From positions 218,256-282,255 of the forward strand of contig NZ_MKKE01000022.1 of the NCBI RefSeq assembly GCF_001942305.1: a DNA stretch of 64,000 nt. The letters are read 5' to 3'. Position 1 is the stretch's first letter. Each line of letters opens with the position of its first letter. The stretch is from Saccharomonospora sp. CUA-673. GTDB lineage: Bacteria; Actinomycetota; Actinomycetes; Mycobacteriales; Pseudonocardiaceae. The position numbers were made by a program, and so were the translations under genes. This document shows, one piece after another, positions 1 to 8,802 of this stretch. The notes beneath the pieces were generated by a model, which saw nothing but the letters and a program-made list of their open reading frames with translations, was not told where the DNA came from and did not search any database.

Positions 1-594
1 CCGGCAGCGTGGACACGAGGATCTCGACCACTCGCGTCTGCTTCTCGGTGACCGTGCTCTGGGCGATCGCCATACCGCCCATCGCGAACATCATGAACAC
101 CAGCGAGAACACCATGGCGACGAGCCCGCGGTGGCCGTCGTCGACGTCACCCGGGTTGAGCACGTCGACCGGTGGCGGGGAGCCGAGGACCGCCATCAGG
201 TCGCTCGCGGCGACTCCAGCGCCACGACCCGCACGCCTGCAGGCGACTCGCCCGTGGTGTCCGGGACGACCGCTGCCTCGACCTCCTCGCTGCGCACGAG
301 GTCCTCGGCCTGGGCGGCGTCGGAGGCCTCGCGCACCTCGAACTCGCTCGCCTGCAGGACGCGCGACACCTCCGGCCCCACGGCCGCGACCTGCGTCGGC
401 CCGCCGCCGATCACGCCCGGAAGGATCGACGCGGCGAACAGACCGACGATGATCGCGCCGAGGCCGATCCAGAAACCCTTCGTCTGCAGGAAGGCCTTGA
501 TCTCGCGTTCGGCGACCAACCAGGTCGCCTGCATGAACGACACGCCGCCGCTCTCGGGCCGCGTCTCCGTAGGACGCACCTGTACCTCGGTCAT
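1..594 (-). CDS. ABC-2 type exporter permease, N-terminal part (cut by window edge, frame break near 207)
   Basis: Partner membrane subunit of the ATPase at 594-1499; the start ATG shares one base with that gene's stop (TGATG), so translation is coupled. The first ~130 codons give a short cytoplasmic start, a transmembrane segment (FWIGLGAIIVGLFAASIL) and an extracytoplasmic stretch. The frame then stops at about 196, while another frame continues with a typical NatB-like helix (MVFSLVFMMFAMGGMAIAQS) and the following TVTEKQTRVVEIL. Adding one C near 207 (CCGCG to CCGCCG) joins the two frames. The C-terminal half lies beyond base 1. The substrate cannot be told. Confidence 0.8.
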
Positions 595-1499
595 CAGATG
601 GCCTCCTTGAAGATCTCGTCCAACGACGGGACGAGCGGCGTGAACGCGCGGACGTCCCCGCGGCTCATGGCTTCCTTCAGCACCCGCTGGTCGAGCGGTT
701 CACCGCCGTCGCGGAACCCACCGGCGACCGCGGGCTCGATCACGGCCCGCGGACCGTCCACAGTGGTCACGCGAATGCCCGGCATGTCGCGCAGCCACCC
801 CGCGTCGCTGCCCACGACGATCTCGTACCGCGGCGTCCCGAACCGTTCGCGCAGTTCGTCCTTACCACCCGAGGCCTTGATCGACCCGCCGGAGATGATC
901 ACCAGGTCGTCGCAGAGCCGCTCCACGACGCTGAGCTGGTGGCTCGAGAAGAGCACCGGGACCCCGCCGGCCGCGCGCCGGCGCAGCACCCGCAGCACCG
1001 TCTCGACCGCGATCGGGTCGAGGCCCGAGAACGGCTCGTCCAGGATCAGCAGTTCCGGCTCGTGCACCAGCGACGCGGCGATCTGCGCGCGCTGCTGGTT
1101 ACCGAGCGAGAGGGCCTCCAACTTGTCGCCGGCCCGCTCGTGCAGATCCAGCTCCTCGAGCAGCGCGTCGGTGTTGCTCGCCGCCTTGGCCGCCGACATG
1201 CCGTGCAGTCGTCCGAACCAGCTGATCTGCTCGGCCACCTTCATCTTCGGATACAGGCCGCGTTCCTCGGGCATGTACCCGAACCGCTGCCGCACCGTCT
1301 GCGTGACCGGGTCCCCGTTCCACGTCACGGTGCCCGAATCCGACTTCAGAACCCCCAGCATGATGCGCATCGTGGTGGTCTTGCCGGCCCCGTTGGCCCC
1401 CAGGAACCCGGTCATCCGCCCGGGTTCGACGTCGAACGACACACCGTCGAGCACGCGCTTGTCGCCGAAGCTCCGGCTGATGTCATTCACCTTCAACAT
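594..1499 (-). CDS. ABC exporter ATP-binding protein (NatA-like)
   Basis: 301 residues. Walker A GANGAGKT at 34-41, signature LSLGNQQR, and Walker B LLILDEPFSGLD are all present, followed by the H-loop region (LFSSHQ) and a ~90-residue C-terminal extension usual in NatA/DrrA-type exporters. The Q-loop region reads YMPEERGLYP, as in the NatA group. It energises export by the permease that follows directly (1-nt overlap). The two-component genes immediately upstream on the same strand suggest that an envelope stress or antibiotic signal induces the exporter; that is inference from context. The substrate is unknown. Confidence 0.9.
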   Translation of the reverse strand: MLKVNDISRSFGDKRVLDGVSFDVEPGRMTGFLGANGAGKTTTMRIMLGVLKSDSGTVTWNGDPVTQTVRQRFGYMPEERGLYPKMKVAEQISWFGRLHGMSAAKAASNTDALLEELDLHERAGDKLEALSLGNQQRAQIAASLVHEPELLILDEPFSGLDPIAVETVLRVLRRRAAGGVPVLFSSHQLSVVERLCDDLVIISGGSIKASGGKDELRERFGTPRYEIVVGSDAGWLRDMPGIRVTTVDGPRAVIEPAVAGGFRDGGEPLDQRVLKEAMSRGDVRAFTPLVPSLDEIFKEAI

Positions 1500-1575
1500 G
1501 CCACCGAGCCTAGGGTCGACGGCCGCCGCGCGCGTCGGGCCGGCGATGTATCCCGCACGTCCTCCCCGAGGAGGA

Positions 1576-2247
1576 TCAGGCCATCCCCGGGGCGACGATG
1601 CCGTGCTCGTAGGCGTACACCACGGCGTGCGTGCGGTCGCGCAGGCCGAGCTTGGCCAACACGCGTGAGACGTGCGTCTTCACGGTGGCCTCGCTGACGA
1701 CGAACCTGCTCGCGATCTCCCCGTTGCTCGCCCCTTTGCCCAGCATGACCAGCACCTCGTACTCGCGGTCGGTCAGCTCGTCGGGCCTGCGCTCGGGGAC
1801 CGGCGCAGCCGCGGGTTCGGTGAACCGGGCGATGACCCGCCGCGTCACCTCCGGCGAGAGCAGCGCGTCGCCGCGCGCGACCACGCGCACCGACTCGACG
1901 AGGTCCTCGGGCGCCGCGTTCTTCAGCAGGAACCCGCTCGCCCCGGCCTGCAGCGCCTCGAACAGGTAGTCCTCGCGGTCGAACGTCGTGAGGATGACGA
2001 TCTTCGGCGCGGTATCGGGGTGTTCGCCCAGGAGCCGGCGCGTGGCCTCGAGCCCGTCGATGTTGGGCATCTGCACGTCCATCAGCACGACGTGCGGATG
2101 CACCTCCCCCACCAGCCGCAGCGCCTCGAGTCCGTCGCTCGCCTCACCGACCACGTCGATGTCGGGCTCCGCCCCGAGGATGACCCGGAACCCGGCGCGC
2201 ACCAGCGCCTGATCGTCCACGAGCAACACTCGCAACGGCGCGTTCAT
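1576..2247 (-). CDS. NarL/LuxR-family response regulator
   Basis: 223 residues. Receiver domain at about 5-120 with acidic pair D11/D12, phospho-acceptor D57 (VVLMDVQM) and the conserved TTFD and K regions; C-terminal LuxR-type helix-turn-helix at about 155-215 (LTDREYEVL ... SEATVKTHVSRVLAKLGL). Its ATG overlaps the kinase stop by 4 nt (ATGA), so kinase and regulator form a cognate pair. It probably controls the ABC exporter genes 77 nt downstream on the same strand, a common arrangement in actinobacteria. Nothing looks damaged. Confidence 0.93.
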   Translation of the reverse strand: MNAPLRVLLVDDQALVRAGFRVILGAEPDIDVVGEASDGLEALRLVGEVHPHVVLMDVQMPNIDGLEATRRLLGEHPDTAPKIVILTTFDREDYLFEALQAGASGFLLKNAAPEDLVESVRVVARGDALLSPEVTRRVIARFTEPAAAPVPERRPDELTDREYEVLVMLGKGASNGEIASRFVVSEATVKTHVSRVLAKLGLRDRTHAVVYAYEHGIVAPGMA

Positions 2248-3689
2248 CGGGTCCCCTCCCGTTCGGTGTGCATGCCGGCCGCATCCGTCCGGTCGGCTTC
2301 GGCCCGGTCGGCTTCGGTCCGGTCGACGGAGCGCAACCCCAGCGGCAGGCTGACCCGCACCCGATAGCCGCGGCCGTCGTCACGTTTGCCGATCTCGACC
2401 TGACCGCCGTGCACGGCGACGCGCTCACGGATGCCGACCTGCCCCAGACCACTGCCGCCGGTTCCGCCGCGGCCGTAGCCGTCGTCGATGACCTCCACCT
2501 CGAGGGCGGCCGCAAGGAACCGTACCCGCACGTCGACGTTCCGCGCGCCGGAATGCTTGACGACGTTGGTCAACGCCTCCTGCACCACGCGGTACGCGGT
2601 GAGGGCGACCGCGTCCGGCACCGGCCGCGGTTCGCCGTACACGCCGTAGTTCGCGACGATCCCCGACGAATCCATTCTGGACACGAGCTCGGGCAGGTCG
2701 TCCAGACCGGGCGACGAGGCGTGCTCGCCGACCTCGTCGGACGCGCGCGTGTCGACGTCGGCGTCGGCGCGCAGCACGCCAAGCAGGCCGCGCAACTCGC
2801 CGATCGCGGTCCGCGCGGTCTCCTCCACGGTCTGCAACGCCTCCCCCGCCAGCACGGGATCGCGGTCGAGCACGCGACGGGCGGCACCGGCCTGGATGCC
2901 CATCACCGACACGCTGTGCGCCACGACGTCGTGCAGGTCGCGGGCGATCCGCACGCGCTCGGCCACGACGGCGCCGTGCAGGTTCTCGTCCTGCGACTCC
3001 CGCAACTGCTCGTTGCGTTCCTCCAGTTCGTAGCGCCGGCGCGCGGTCTCCCAGGCCAGGTTGCCGAAGAAGTACGCCGAACCGAAGAACGCGACGTTGA
3101 TGACGAAGCTGTACAGAATCGCCGCGGTCACCGGGTCGATGTGGCCGGAGGGCTGCAGGAAGTCGGCCGGTTCGTCCGCCGACGGCGTGATGACGATGAA
3201 GACGACGAGCCAGACGAACATGGCCACGATCACGGCGATCCGCGACCAGCGCGCCCACAGCCGGTTCCGTCCCCAGGCGCCGACGCTGTAGCAGGCGAGG
3301 AACAGGCACAGCGACGGTCCGGTGTTGTCGCCGATCTCACGGACCTGCGCGGCGATGAACAGCGTGCCGATGACGAACAGCACCGTGACGGGCAGGCGCC
3401 TGCGCGCGACCAGCGGCACCGACAGTGCCAGCCCCCAGGCCAGCTGCTCGGCCAGGGACGGCGCGGACCCGAACGACAGCAGGCCCATGCTGTTGACCAG
3501 CACCTGCAGCACCGTCATGCCCCCCGCGACCGCGAGCATCGTCACAAGGTCGGAACGCTGGATTCCCGGTTCGGGCCGTGGCCGGCGCCAGCTGCTCCAG
3601 GCCGTGCCCCTGCGCATCGCCGGCCCCATGCTCCAGGTGGTTCCCGCACGTGAGGAGGCCGCGGCGGGGTCACCGGTTCCGGATGTCAT
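2244..3689 (-). CDS. Sensor histidine kinase (HisKA_3 type)
   Basis: 481 residues. Several hydrophobic segments between about 48 and 210 form the membrane sensor part. The dimerisation/phospho-acceptor motif RVRIARDLHDVVAHSVSVM places the phosphorylated histidine at H253. The HATPase domain follows (NVVKHSGA, DDGYGRGGTGGSGLGQVGIRER). The ~45-residue N-terminus is Pro/Arg rich, and M21 or M25 could be the true start. The C-terminus carries a short degenerate repeat (ADRTEADRAEADRTD). It acts on the NarL-type regulator it overlaps. The signal is unknown. Confidence 0.9.
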   Translation of the reverse strand: MTSGTGDPAAASSRAGTTWSMGPAMRRGTAWSSWRRPRPEPGIQRSDLVTMLAVAGGMTVLQVLVNSMGLLSFGSAPSLAEQLAWGLALSVPLVARRRLPVTVLFVIGTLFIAAQVREIGDNTGPSLCLFLACYSVGAWGRNRLWARWSRIAVIVAMFVWLVVFIVITPSADEPADFLQPSGHIDPVTAAILYSFVINVAFFGSAYFFGNLAWETARRRYELEERNEQLRESQDENLHGAVVAERVRIARDLHDVVAHSVSVMGIQAGAARRVLDRDPVLAGEALQTVEETARTAIGELRGLLGVLRADADVDTRASDEVGEHASSPGLDDLPELVSRMDSSGIVANYGVYGEPRPVPDAVALTAYRVVQEALTNVVKHSGARNVDVRVRFLAAALEVEVIDDGYGRGGTGGSGLGQVGIRERVAVHGGQVEIGKRDDGRGYRVRVSLPLGLRSVDRTEADRAEADRTDAAGMHTEREGTR

Positions 3690-3806
3690 GCCGGCTACGT
3701 TATCCGCCGTCCGATTCCGCGGTGCCCATCCGCACCCGCGACACCGGGCGTGTCCCGGGTGCCCCCTTGTGCGACGACGCGCGATGGGGGCATGTTGGAA
3801 CAGTAA

Positions 3807-3820
3807 CTACTGAGCAGTAG
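3807..3820. promoter_or_regulatory. Palindromic operator candidate upstream of the P450 gene
   Basis: Perfect 14-bp palindrome CTACTGAGCAGTAG, 18 nt before the GTG start of the P450. The half-sites (TACT-N4-AGTA) are the same as those of the longer palindrome at 48495-48512 before an acyl-CoA dehydrogenase, suggesting one TetR-like regulator for both. Operator function is inferred from symmetry and position only. Confidence 0.5.
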
Positions 3821-3838
3821 ATAACGGGAGGGCCAACG

Positions 3839-5140
3839 GTGTCGCTCGCGAAGCAGACCGTGCGCTGGGGGCTGACGCATGCGTTTCCGCGCGCGCTGCT
3901 CAACACCGCCGCGCGCAAGGGGGACCTGCAGGCCAGGTTGTTCCGGGAGTCGGCGGAGATTCCCACGCTGAGCCTGACCGGATTGTTCGACGAGATCCAC
4001 GACCGCTCGTCGGTGATCCGCGGCAAGTACTCGTACCTGGTGTCCCGGCATGCGGTGGTCCGCGAGGTACTGACCTCGCCGGACGTGCGGGCCGGCATCG
4101 AGCGGGTGGACGGTCCGCTCGGCACGATGGCCAACTGGGCGATGTCGGATCACCTGCACCCGATCGAGCCGCCGAGCCTCCTGGCGACGGAACCGCCCGA
4201 CCACACGCGCTACCGCAAGCTGGTGACCAGGGTCTTCACGGCGCGTGCGGTCGAGAAGCTCCGCACGCGCACCGAGGAGATCGCGACCGAACTGCTCGAC
4301 GACATGGCGGCGCGCGCCGACCGCGGCGAGGCGGTCGACCTGATCGAGTCGTACTGCAGCCTGCTGCCGGTGACCGTGATCGCGGAGATCCTGGGCGTAC
4401 CGGACCACGAACGGCACAGGGTTCTGACGTTGGGCACCGCGGCGGCGCCGAGCCTGGACATGGGCATGTCGTGGCGCCAGTTCCGCGACACCGACCGGGC
4501 GCTGCAGGAGTTCGACGACTGGCTGGGCCACCACCTGGCGAAGCTGAAGGCCGAACCGGGCGACAACCTGCTCAGCCAGCTCGTCGCGGCACGCGAGGAC
4601 GGCGTCGGACTCGACGACAAGGAGCTGCGCGCGACGGCGGGGCTCGTGCTGGCCGCGGGCTTCGAGACGACCGTGAACCTGCTGGGCAACGGCATCTCCC
4701 TGTTGCGTGCGCACCCCGAACAGCGGGACAAACTGCGCCAGGACGCGCAACTGTGGCCGGGTGCGGTCGACGAGATCCTGCGCATAGATCCGCCGGTGCT
4801 GCTGACCGGCCGCACGGCCGTGCGCGACACCGAGATCGCCGGCGAGCCGGTGCGCGCCGGGTCGATCCTGACGACCCTCCTCGCGGGCGCCAACCGCGAC
4901 CCCGAGGTCTTCGACGATCCGCACACCTTCGACGTCACGCGGCACAACGCGCGCGAGCACATCTCGTTCTCGTCCGGCCGGCACTACTGCCTCGGCGCCG
5001 CGTTGGCGCGCATGGAGGGCGAGGTGGGCCTGAACGCGTTGTTCGACCGCTTCCCCGACCTGGAGTTGCTGCCCGGCGCGCAGCACCGTCCGACACGGAT
5101 CCTGCGCGGGTTCGAGACCCTGCCTGCCAAGCTCCGGTAG
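3839..5140 (+). CDS. Cytochrome P450
   Basis: 433 residues, normal bacterial class I length. The heme-ligand loop FSSGRHYCLG gives axial cysteine C384; the I-helix oxygen-activation motif is AGFETT and the K-helix ExxR is EILR. No membrane anchor, so it is soluble and needs a ferredoxin and reductase encoded elsewhere. The GTG start follows GGGAGGG with good spacing. A palindromic operator candidate lies just upstream and a 21-bp repeat array begins ~10 nt after the stop. The family cannot be narrowed from sequence alone; the SDR and FAD oxidase next to it suggest oxidative catabolism. Confidence 0.93.
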   Translation: MSLAKQTVRWGLTHAFPRALLNTAARKGDLQARLFRESAEIPTLSLTGLFDEIHDRSSVIRGKYSYLVSRHAVVREVLTSPDVRAGIERVDGPLGTMANWAMSDHLHPIEPPSLLATEPPDHTRYRKLVTRVFTARAVEKLRTRTEEIATELLDDMAARADRGEAVDLIESYCSLLPVTVIAEILGVPDHERHRVLTLGTAAAPSLDMGMSWRQFRDTDRALQEFDDWLGHHLAKLKAEPGDNLLSQLVAAREDGVGLDDKELRATAGLVLAAGFETTVNLLGNGISLLRAHPEQRDKLRQDAQLWPGAVDEILRIDPPVLLTGRTAVRDTEIAGEPVRAGSILTTLLAGANRDPEVFDDPHTFDVTRHNAREHISFSSGRHYCLGAALARMEGEVGLNALFDRFPDLELLPGAQHRPTRILRGFETLPAKLR

Positions 5141-5150
5141 CCCGTCCCCG

Positions 5151-5230
5151 AAGTGCCAACACAGCGACGTGAGTTGCTGACACGGCGACGTGAAGTGCTG
5201 ACACGGCGTCGTGGGGTGCTGACACGGCGT
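5151..5230 (+). repeat. 21-bp tandem repeat array A (about four units)
   Basis: Four head-to-tail 21-bp units (the last partial), each built as RRGTGCTGACACGG followed by CGACGTG with a few substitutions; the first unit has CCAACACAG in place of CTGACACGG. It lies in the gap between the P450 and SDR genes. The family recurs at 13093, 33371, 43549, 51131 and 63833. Because 21 is a multiple of three, the array stays open in several frames, but that does not indicate a protein. Confidence 0.9.
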
Positions 5231-5233
5231 ACT

Positions 5234-5251
5234 TGACAACCCTGTTTGTCA
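5234..5251. promoter_or_regulatory. Inverted repeat TGACAA-N6-TTGTCA before the SDR gene
   Basis: Half-sites TGACAA (5234-5239) and TTGTCA (5246-5251) lie ~70 nt before the SDR start and overlap a possible TTGACA -35 box. Typical size and spacing for a TetR/GntR operator. No regulator gene lies next to it, so its partner is unknown. Confidence 0.4.
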
Positions 5252-5318
5252 GTTGGATGCTGACGTGCGCCGTGCAGGAACCGGCGCGGTACTCGCCGAT
5301 CAGCGCAAGGAGGCGCCG

Positions 5319-6200
5319 ATGGGACTGGGCAACATGGTGCGCGGACGTCTCGGCCGCCGGCCGCGGCCGATCGAGGGTGCGGTCGTCACGATCACCGGCG
5401 GCGCCCGCGGAATCGGTGCGACGACGGCCGCGGCGCTGGTCGAGGCCGGCGCGGCGGTTGCCGTGGCCGATCTGGACGTCTCGGTGCTGCCCGAGGCGCT
5501 CGCCGAGCATCCGCGCGTGCGCGCGTGGGAGCTCGACGTCACCGACACGGCCGCCTACACCCGCTTCCTCGACCGGGTCGAGGACGAGCTCGGACCCGTC
5601 GACGTGGTGATCAACAACGCAGGCATCATGCCGCTCGGGCGGATCGACGACGAACCCGACGAGGTCACCGCCAAGCAGCTGGCGATCAACCTGCACGCGG
5701 TCATCCACGGCAGCAGGGAGGCCGTCCGCAGGATGCGCCCGCGCGGCCGCGGCCACATCGTCAACGTCGCCTCCGAGGCGGGCAAGATCGGCTTCGAGGG
5801 CGCGGCCACCTACTGCGCCACCAAGCACGGCGTCGTGGGTTTCTCCGAGGCCCTGCGTGCCGAACTGCACCGCAGCGGGCTCGAGGTCTCCGTCGTCATG
5901 CCGTCGGTGGTGCAGACCGAACTCGCCGCCGGACTGGGCGAGTCACGCGCCATCCGGCCCGTGACGCCGGAGGACGTCGCTGCGGCGATCGTCGGTGCGC
6001 TGCGCCGACCGAGGTTCGACGTGTACGTGCCCCGCGACCTGGTCGTGGCCAACACGCTCGGCGCCCTGCTGCCCCGGTCGCTGTCGGACGCACTGCTGCG
6101 TGCCACCGGCGCGCACCGTGTACTCGGCGGCGCCGACCACACGGCCCGCAAGGAGTACGAGGCACGGGCCGTCGGCTCGGCCCGCGACGTCGGCCACTGA
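5319..6200 (+). CDS. Short-chain dehydrogenase/reductase (SDR)
   Basis: 293 residues from the ATG that follows AAGGAGG (5307-5313); a longer frame starts at 5253 but has no ribosome site. Classical SDR: nucleotide-binding TGGARGIG, NNAG motif (INNAGIM), catalytic Ser in NVASEAG and YxxxK as YCATK. The acidic residue after beta-2 (VADLD) suggests NAD(H). The C-terminal ~60 residues extend past the core, as in several membrane-associated mycobacterial SDRs. The substrate is unknown; it may act with the P450 upstream. Confidence 0.9.
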   Translation: MGLGNMVRGRLGRRPRPIEGAVVTITGGARGIGATTAAALVEAGAAVAVADLDVSVLPEALAEHPRVRAWELDVTDTAAYTRFLDRVEDELGPVDVVINNAGIMPLGRIDDEPDEVTAKQLAINLHAVIHGSREAVRRMRPRGRGHIVNVASEAGKIGFEGAATYCATKHGVVGFSEALRAELHRSGLEVSVVMPSVVQTELAAGLGESRAIRPVTPEDVAAAIVGALRRPRFDVYVPRDLVVANTLGALLPRSLSDALLRATGAHRVLGGADHTARKEYEARAVGSARDVGH

Positions 6201-6211
6201 GCGGAATCCGA

Positions 6212-6234
6212 GGGCCGGTGCCCGGATCCGGCCC
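6212..6234. terminator. Bidirectional terminator between convergent genes
   Basis: Inverted repeat GGGCCGG (6212-6218) and CCGGCCC (6228-6234), a perfect 7-bp stem with a 9-nt loop, 11 nt after the SDR stop and before the 3' end of the convergent FAD oxidase. There is no U-tract, which is usual in this group. Confidence 0.55.
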
Positions 6235-6251
6235 GCGGTCGGCTCTCGTGC

Positions 6252-7634
6252 TCAGTCCTGGGGTCGGTCCGGGATGACCTTGCCGGGGTTGAGGATGTCG
6301 TGCGGGTCGAGGGCGGCCTTCACGGCGCGGTGCATCGCGATGACCTCGCCGTCGAGTTCCTCGCCCAGGCCCGGCCGTTTGAGCAGGCCCACTCCGTGTT
6401 CGCCCGTGACGGTCCCGCCGAGCGCCAGTGCGTCGCGGATGATGTCGTCGAACGCGGCGTGCGCCCGGCCGCGCGCCGCGTCGTCGCCGGCGGGGGTACT
6501 CAGCAGCGGGTGCAGGTTGCCGTCGCCGGCGTGGGCAATGTTGGCGATGGTGATGTCGTGGCGCCGCGCGGCGGCCTCGATGCGCCCCAGCATCTCCGGC
6601 ACGGCGGCCTTCGGCACGCACACGTCCTCGGTCAGGAGCGGTCCGAGTCGTTCCAGGGCGGGGTAGGCCAGGCGGCGCGCGGCGAAGAGCGCGTCGGCCT
6701 CCTCCTGGTCGGTGGAGCGTGCGGCCCACGTCGCGCCGCCCTGTTCGAAGCAGTCGAGCATGCGCTGCGCCTCGGCCTCGCCCGCCTCGCCGGGCGCGTC
6801 GGTGCGGCCGAGGAGGACGACGTCGGCGTCGACGGACAGGCCCATGTTCTTCCACGCGTCGACGGCGGCCAGACAGTGCCGGTCGACGAGTTCGAGCGCC
6901 GATGGGGTGATCCCGGCATCGGCCACGGCGGCGACGGCGCGGCCGGCGTCGACGACCGACGAGAAGTAGCCGGCGACCGTGTGCTCGGGGTCGCGCAGGG
7001 GCCGCAGTTTGACGGTGATCTCGGTGACGACGCCGAGCGTGCCCTCGGAGCCGACCATCAGACCGGCCAGGTCGTAACCGGCGACGCCCTTCGCGGTGCG
7101 GCGGCCGAGGCGCACGAGCTCGCCGGTGCCGGTGACGACCTGCAAGCCCAGGACGTAGTCGCGCGTCACGCCGTACTTGACGCAGCACAACCCGCCCGCG
7201 TTGGTGGCGACGTTGCCGCCGATGGTCGACCACGGCGAGCTCGCCGGGTCCGGCGGGTACCAGAGTCCGCGCTCGGCGCACGCGGCGCGCAGATCGTCGT
7301 TGACGACGCCCGGTCCGACGACGGCGAGACGTTCGGACGCGTCGATCTCCGTGACGGCGGTCATCAGCTCGGTGGACACCACCACGCAGCCGTCGACGGC
7401 GTTCGCGCCCCCGGACAGGCCCGTTCCCGCGCCTCGGACGACGAGCGGGGTGCGATGCTCGATGCACGCGCGAACGGTGGTCTGGACCTCCTCGGCGGTG
7501 CGCGGACGCACCACCACGACCGGCTTTCCGTACGGAGCCCATTCGGCCTCGTCGTGCACGTACCCGGAGGCGACGTCGGGGTCGTCGACGAGCCGGTCCG
7601 CCGGCAGGTCCCTGCGCAGATCATCGAGCAGCAT
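6252..7634 (-). CDS. FAD-linked oxidase, glycolate/D-lactate oxidase type (GlcD family)
   Basis: 460 residues from ATG 7634; a GTG at 7643 is an alternative. N-terminal PCMH-type FAD domain (PLVVRGAGTGLSGGA, IGGNVATNAGG, LMVGSEGTLG) and C-terminal FAD-oxidase domain ending near NPGKVIPD. It oxidises a 2-hydroxyacid to the 2-oxoacid with FAD. The CxxxC of (S)-2-hydroxyglutarate-type enzymes is absent; the GGLCCVKYG loop is typical of actinobacterial single-subunit GlcD. It overlaps the 3' end of the MFS gene by 14 nt, so the two are co-transcribed. The exact substrate is uncertain. Confidence 0.88.
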   Translation of the reverse strand: MLLDDLRRDLPADRLVDDPDVASGYVHDEAEWAPYGKPVVVVRPRTAEEVQTTVRACIEHRTPLVVRGAGTGLSGGANAVDGCVVVSTELMTAVTEIDASERLAVVGPGVVNDDLRAACAERGLWYPPDPASSPWSTIGGNVATNAGGLCCVKYGVTRDYVLGLQVVTGTGELVRLGRRTAKGVAGYDLAGLMVGSEGTLGVVTEITVKLRPLRDPEHTVAGYFSSVVDAGRAVAAVADAGITPSALELVDRHCLAAVDAWKNMGLSVDADVVLLGRTDAPGEAGEAEAQRMLDCFEQGGATWAARSTDQEEADALFAARRLAYPALERLGPLLTEDVCVPKAAVPEMLGRIEAAARRHDITIANIAHAGDGNLHPLLSTPAGDDAARGRAHAAFDDIIRDALALGGTVTGEHGVGLLKRPGLGEELDGEVIAMHRAVKAALDPHDILNPGKVIPDRPQD

Positions 7635-8724
7635 GACCCCCACGATAGGGCAAGCTGCAGGCGACGAGTGCGGTCAGCACGAGGGCCGCGGGCAGGCCCG
7701 CGGCGGCCCAGGCGCCGAGCAGCAGCAGTCCGGCGAGGTCGGTGCCGACGCCCGCCACGGACGTCACGGTCGCGCGGGTGTCGCTGTCGGTGATGCGGTC
7801 CTGCAGGCGGGCGCTCACGACGATCAGCACGCCGCGGTACAGCGCGTAGAACGCGGCGACCAGCACGAGCGCGGGCGGGTCGGCCCACAGTCCGGCGGCC
7901 GCGAACATCGCGACGCCGGCCAGCAACAGGGGTGCGGTCCAACGGTCGCGGATCCGCCCGGCCACCAGGGATCCGGCGGCACCGGCGAGGTGGATGCCGA
8001 GCGTGGCCGCCGGAACCCACTGCGCCGACACGTCCCACTGCTCGGCCAACAGCGGGAAGAACTCCTCGACGTCGTCGACGGCCGTCACCAACGCGACGAC
8101 GGCAACAGCCCCACGCACCCCCGGCGTCCCGACGAGCACCCGCACCCCGGCCCCGAGGGTGCCGCGGGCACTGGGGTTGCGTGGGGAGCTTCTGGCGGGG
8201 CGGGCGGGTTCGGGGAGGCGGGCTGCGAGGACGGCGGCGGTCAGGCAGGTGGTGACGCTCGCCCAGCCGACGAGTTCGAAACCGCCGAGCGGCAGCAGCA
8301 CGGTGGCCGCGCCGGCCGCGGGGATCTGGGCGAGCAGTTCGACGGCGCCGAGCCTGCCGTAGAGCCGTTGGAACCGGTGTGGTTCGCCGAGTTCGGTGAG
8401 GCTGTCGTACAGCCACGCCTCGCACGCACCGGACACCAACGACGCGCCGGCGCCCCACAACGCGAAGCCGACGGCGAACACGACGAGACCGGGCCAGGCC
8501 GTCCACAGGACGTACGCGGACGCTTGCGCCACCGCACCCAGCGCCATCGCGCCCGTGCGCGAGAACCGGTCCGCCCCGATGCCGGCGGGGACCTGGAACA
8601 CGACGCCGGAGACCGACCAGATCGCCAGCAGTCCCGCGATCTGTGCCTCGGACAGCCCGCTGTCGGCGAACAACAGCGCGTACAGCGGGTACAACGGCAC
8701 CGCATCGGCGACCAGCGCCCACAC
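7621..8724 (-). CDS. MFS transporter (N-terminus probably shifted by a missing base)
   Basis: 367 residues in the open frame, with about ten to eleven hydrophobic helices, an amphipathic loop (PARPARSSPRN) in the middle and the MFS loop motif GIGADRFSRTGAM. The frame opens with WALVADAVPLYPLYALLFAD, already inside helix 1, which is early for an MFS protein. A second frame beginning at ATG 8792 (MNRIGPMARTADRTRAVWA) would give the missing start if one C were restored near 8738 (GGCC to GGCCC). The true gene is therefore likely 7621-8792. The substrate is unknown; overlap with the FAD oxidase suggests an acid transporter or efflux partner. Confidence 0.75.
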   Translation of the reverse strand: MWALVADAVPLYPLYALLFADSGLSEAQIAGLLAIWSVSGVVFQVPAGIGADRFSRTGAMALGAVAQASAYVLWTAWPGLVVFAVGFALWGAGASLVSGACEAWLYDSLTELGEPHRFQRLYGRLGAVELLAQIPAAGAATVLLPLGGFELVGWASVTTCLTAAVLAARLPEPARPARSSPRNPSARGTLGAGVRVLVGTPGVRGAVAVVALVTAVDDVEEFFPLLAEQWDVSAQWVPAATLGIHLAGAAGSLVAGRIRDRWTAPLLLAGVAMFAAAGLWADPPALVLVAAFYALYRGVLIVVSARLQDRITDSDTRATVTSVAGVGTDLAGLLLLGAWAAAGLPAALVLTALVACSLPYRGGHAAR

Positions 8725-8802
8725 GGTCGCCCGCCGGCCCAGACTGCCCGCGTCCGGTCGGCGGTTCGGGCCATCGGCCCGATTCGGTTCATCGGCAGGG
8801 CG

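Noticed and set aside
5151..5230. Open frames through the repeat arrays encoding 7-residue repeats such as TPCQHPT
   Set aside because: They follow from the 21-bp period in a DNA without stops; no ribosome site, no codon bias, and they change with array orientation.
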